Under the pieces are notes generated by a model. The model was not told where the DNA came from. It was given only the letters and a program-made list of their open reading frames with translations, and did not search any database. 58,335 nucleotides of DNA from Priapulus caudatus (taxonomy: Eukaryota; Priapulida; Priapulimorpha; Priapulimorphida; Priapulidae), in NCBI RefSeq assembly GCF_000485595.1, contig NW_014577255.1, positions 139,587-197,921 of the forward strand, in the 5' to 3' direction. Both the position numbers and the translations under genes were made by a program. Below are positions 54,521 through 58,335 of this stretch, one piece after another; positions within the stretch are counted from its first letter, which is position 1, and every line of letters starts with the position of its first letter.

Positions 54521-56880
54521 ATGAACGGCGAACGATGACGATAGCAGCAAAATGGCGACGAGGTGGGAATGTTGTTTACGACGACGGCGTGCAATATAAC
54601 CCGCTTGAGAACATACCGCGAAGCTATCTCTATACAGCAGCCTTATTAGCGGCGCCGATCGCACAAGCATAATTAAATGCCGATCACACACACACACGCA
54701 CACACAAACACACACACACACACACACGCACACTCGCACGAACGCCGCCTTCCCTTCCTCATATACTCACTTGAACATGGCTTCTCTACTCATATAGATG
54801 ATACCGGCCCGATAATGTTTACGGAGATGAAATGCAAAACACGTGCGCGTCGGCGCTCGGCTCTGTTAAGACGACGCACACACACACGTCTAGTCCCGGC
54901 AGGTCGCTCCCGCAGCTTTCCCTCTCATTGCGTGCTTCCAGCCAGCAGGGTCGTCCATGTTTGAATCGATGCAGCCGCAGGGACCAACACATACAGCATC
55001 GGCTGTGCAACAGCAAGCGAGCACGCGTGCCAGCCTGCCTCCCGCGCGACAACAGAACTTTTGTCAAACGTCTGCGCTTTGATGAAGTAAGGCGCTCTTA
55101 GGCGGGGCCAGCAGAGAGCGAGAGGGAGGACGAGAAAGAGAGACCCAGGCCGAACTATGCGTCCTCTACAATGTCTGCATTCAGTCGAGTTTTCTGCCGC
55201 CGCACATTGACTCGGCTCGCGTTACCACGTGTTTAGCGTCCAGTTGGCTTCAGCTGCATCGCACATGACACGCGCACTTCACCATAACACCCAGGCACAC
55301 AAATATACACACACACACGCGCGCGCGCATACACACACGCGCGCGTACAAACACGCGCGTGTACAAAGAAAGGATCCGTGCCCTCGCTAAGGATGCAGCC
55401 GCATGCTGCAGCAGCGGCGGCAGGGCGTTGGCACCGTCAGGGCCTAGGCAGCCCGTGTTTGGCTGGCTGCACGGGGCTGGCTGCACGCGCGAATCAATAT
55501 CGACACCAGTGCTCGGCCAAGCAGACCCTAATGTCGCCCATTATGGCTGTCACTTACGCCCGACAGCATACGCAAAGGGTGAGACACAGCAGAGTGGCTG
55601 TAGCGTGCAGAAAGCTGGCCATTGCATCGTGCACACACGCGCACAGTCACACACGCACGTATATGCACGCACGCACGCACGTATATGCATGCACGCACGC
55701 ACGTACGAACACATGCACACGCAGTCACGTGCCCACGCACGCACGAACGCGCTCAAATACACGCACGTATACGCACACACATCTCGTGAACAAACATTGC
55801 CTCCGACAGGACTTCTGGTCAGGAAATAATTTCTAGAGTTGATTTCCACTAACGATGTGCCTTAGCAACAGCAATTGTAGGCGGCGCCGTTTCTAGGTCG
55901 CCATCTATGAGAATATCTGTAAGCTTTCAGTGACGCCGCAGAGCGGCGCCACTCTCGGGTCACCTGTCACGGCTGCCATTATCTCGCCATTGCCTTCGTG
56001 TCGTAGTAACTAGGACGAATCTATGCACATCTCGCCGTTTTGACCTTTCCAATCGCGCAGATCACAAACTTCCAATCGCACAAACGAGTCGCTATAGGGT
56101 AGACGCGGAATCTCTACTGATTGCCGTGCGCTTACACGCTGCGAATACGTGGCAATTGGGGCCTAGGTTTCCCATACAATCCCATATATACCCATAGAAT
56201 CTGCAGTGCTGCCAGGTCACATCGCAATCTATAAGAATAGCGACGTTATCGTCGCGTTAATAGCATAGAAGCTCTTCTCTTGTACAAACATCATCGTAAG
56301 ATGAATGCTAGATCCCGCCTGTACCCGACGTCGTTACCTCGCGACTAGCGCGTGAAAGAGGAAGCGCGCTGATTCAATTACCAGTCGTATATCACGTACG
56401 ATGCGGGATTTTAGTATATACACAGAAACTGCGCAGTCCCGTACCGGCATGAGCGTATAGATGCACACACACGCATACACCGAGCAGCTACGTATATTAT
56501 AGTTGGGTTTATTTACAGTTGGTGGTTGATCTTGCTTGATACTAGGTTCTAACAGTAAGGGGGGGGGGGCTCTCTGACGATTGCTTATCATCGCAGTTCG
56601 GGCGTTTCCATGAGACGTTCGGTGTTTCATCCGCCGTCACGTGCGAGCACCTGCGTCCTCGTGACGTCACGCGTGCTGACAACCGGTGACGTAGCAGGGC
56701 AATTGAAGGTCAGCTTGCTGCAGATGACGGCGCGGTGCAGGCAATAACCGACACGTGATGACGTCTATACATGGAGTAATCTGTCGGGAGATTGTACGCG
56801 ATGGTCTTCACAGCTGACCGCTTGGAATTGAAATTTTGACGCCGGATAACGCGACGCGGCGGTGTATGATAAATACTACG
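54521..56880. other. Gene-free stretch with microsatellites
   Basis: CACA/CACG tracts at 54685-54745, 55300-55365 and 55635-55785. GC-rich unique blocks (54880-55060, 55390-55520, 55870-56030) contain no exon I can support. A G9 homopolymer run lies near 56562. Confidence 0.5.
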
Positions 56881-56889
56881 TTATATGAT

Positions 56890-57215
56890 CAACATGCAGC
56901 ACGCACACGGCACACGCGCACGCGCACGCACATACGCTGTAGGGAATGCACCGTGCACGCCACGCACAGCACGCACGCACGCACACGCACGCACACGCCA
57001 CACGCACAGGCACGCACGCGCACGCCAGCGCACACATGTGGCGCACCTCGCAGAACACGTGCAGAACTACACAAACACGGCACTCACACAAAACAAACAC
57101 ACACACCTATCACTCCGCACACACACGCGGCGCCGCGCGGGAACAAGCCACACAGACTCCGGCATAACGAGGACATGCACCAACGCACGCATGCGCGCAC
57201 GCATCGACCGGTGTT
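56890..57215. repeat. CACG/CACA microsatellite
   Basis: Imperfect CACGCACG and CACACG tracts over about 320 bp; frames are low-complexity. Confidence 0.9.
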
Positions 57216-57980
57216 GAGGAAGGCTGTATTATGGTGCAGGCATTCCGCGTTCATTTTACCCGTGATGCAGGAATTTACGCATTACTAGCTCGTTGTGATG
57301 TTGGCTTCTGCCACGTTATATACCGAGTGACTTGAGATAGGGCGACGCAAATATGATATATGGAAAGGCAAATATTCCTTGAAGCGGTGATGCGGCATAA
57401 AAAAAACCCCCCCCAAAAAACGCCAAACCAACGAACTTTCTCTCTCTTCTCTTCTCGCTTCTCTCTCTCTCTCTCTTCGTCTCTGCTCTTTTGATGTGGT
57501 GTGAGTGTGCGTTGTGCTGGCTGTGCGCGTGGCGTGTGATGATGCTGTGGTAGGGGAGTGCGCGTGTGTGCGTGCGTGACTCGTGCGTGTGTGTTTGTAG
57601 GGCGCGTGACTGTGTGTGGTGCGATGCGTGCGCGTGCATGTGTGTGCGTGGCACGGCGTCGTGTGTGATGCGTGCGTGCGTGCGTGCGTGCGTATGAAAT
57701 TTGTGTTGTGTGTGCGTACAGACATTCGCTCGTCTCGCATTAAACCCGGCTTATTCGTGTTATCTTATGTGTGTGTGTGTGTGGTGCCTGTGGTGTGTGT
57801 GTGTGTGTGTGAGCTGTGCCCGTCTCTCTCCTCCCTGTGTGGTGCCGTGTGTGTGGTGTGTGGTGTGTGTGAGCCATGTTGTGGTGAATGTGTGTTGGTG
57901 TGGGGTGCCAATGTGTACGTTCGTCAGAGTGACGCGCAGTGGTGTGTGTTATGTTGTGTGTGTGGCGTCTCTATCTCTCA
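57216..57980. repeat. AAAAAACCCCCC junction, CTCT tract and GTGC/GTGT microsatellites
   Basis: An A7-C10-A6 run at about 57400-57421, a CTCTCT tract at 57436-57490, then GTGC/GTGT repeats to about 57965. The plus-strand 176-codon Cys/Val frame is a repeat artefact. Confidence 0.85.
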
Positions 57981-58335
57981 CCGTTTCTTACTATATACTC
58001 TCTCCTCGCCTAACGAAACATGTGTTAGAAGGTTGTTCGGTTGGTGGGTATTGAACGTAAGCACGCCAATTTCAGACCACGCAGAATGGTGTAATTTCAC
58101 TTGTTCATATAGGACCCGCTGTCTTGGTGTTGTTTGCGTAACGTGAACGCGTATAATTTTATGGAGAGCATTACTATTACAGTGCGCTCAATGAATATTT
58201 ACGGCTATTTGAAGCACATGGTCATTTAGAGTAGAGTCAATTCATAACTCAGCAGAGTAGATAATAGGGTATTTCGCCTTTATCTATCTGATGATAGTGT
58301 TATATTTTATGTGCTATATAATATTATATGGTTTG
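57981..58335. other. Right edge: AT-rich, possible half foldback element
   Basis: AGAGTAGATAATAGG at about 58253-58267 matches the end of the foldback family at 5033 and 48152. The complementary arm is only weakly visible (TTTATCTATCTGATG at about 58280). Otherwise nothing recognised. Confidence 0.4.

Noticed and set aside
55359-55836. Overlapping plus-strand frames of 152 and 156 codons
   Set aside because: The second half is an ACGC microsatellite and the first half has no recognisable domain.
57616-58146. 176-codon Cys/Val-rich plus-strand frame
   Set aside because: It is a GTGT/GTGC microsatellite translation with no domain.

Overview
This is animal (metazoan) nuclear DNA, probably from an invertebrate. 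Three genes of metazoan families are split by spliceosomal introns with GT/AG boundaries. Interstitial repeats are of the TTAGGG type. The gene-poor remainder is filled with microsatellites, minisatellites and small non-autonomous DNA transposons. I cannot name the species. Coding exons are strongly GC3-rich, while introns and intergenic DNA are AT-richer. ACGC/GTGC tetranucleotide tracts recur unusually often.

Layout, left to right. (1) 1-11.7 kb: no recognisable gene; G-rich, GTGC, CA, polypyrimidine, ATT and TTAACC repeats, plus a 142-bp MITE flanked by TAA. (2) 11.7-16.1 kb, minus strand: two exons of a probable polypeptide N-acetylgalactosaminyltransferase (a type II Golgi membrane protein). 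They encode the membrane anchor and the stem motif; the catalytic domain must lie left of the window. The ~4-kb intron between them holds long CAG/CTG arrays. (3) 16.2-24.3 kb: gene-free and transposon-rich: a hAT-like MITE with an exact 8-bp target duplication, a Harbinger-like MITE, a ~1.1-kb foldback and a ~1.0-kb element with long terminal inverted repeats. (4) 24.3-27.85 kb, plus strand: INTS7, the Integrator complex subunit 7, in two coding exons. Exon 1 is intact. The 3' half of exon 2 has several one-base frame breaks that look like uncorrected long-read errors. (5) 28.4-32.4 kb: intergenic DNA between convergent genes. (6) 32.75-49.2 kb, minus strand: an otopetrin proton channel reconstructed here as ten phase-compatible exons, giving about 800 residues with 12 hydrophobic segments and a long hydrophilic N-terminal region. 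Its introns hold minisatellites, a telomere-like tract, a tRNA-derived SINE and a MITE. (7) 49.2-58.3 kb: no gene recognised; MITEs, CRE-bearing tandem repeats and microsatellites. The genes are housekeeping or membrane genes with no evident functional link.

The most striking signal is that both genes ending in this window have their last codons plus the stop codon amplified as a tandem repeat running into the 3' flank. INTS7 has a 41-bp unit, about 15 copies. The otopetrin has an 18-bp, frame-preserving unit, 22 copies, carrying AGGTCA nuclear-receptor half-sites. Several minisatellites are clean at one edge and full of single-base indels inside, pointing to unpolished gap filling rather than biology. 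I found no prokaryotic-type defence or mobile gene system. The candidate novelties are repeat-driven 3'-end remodelling and the MITE families.
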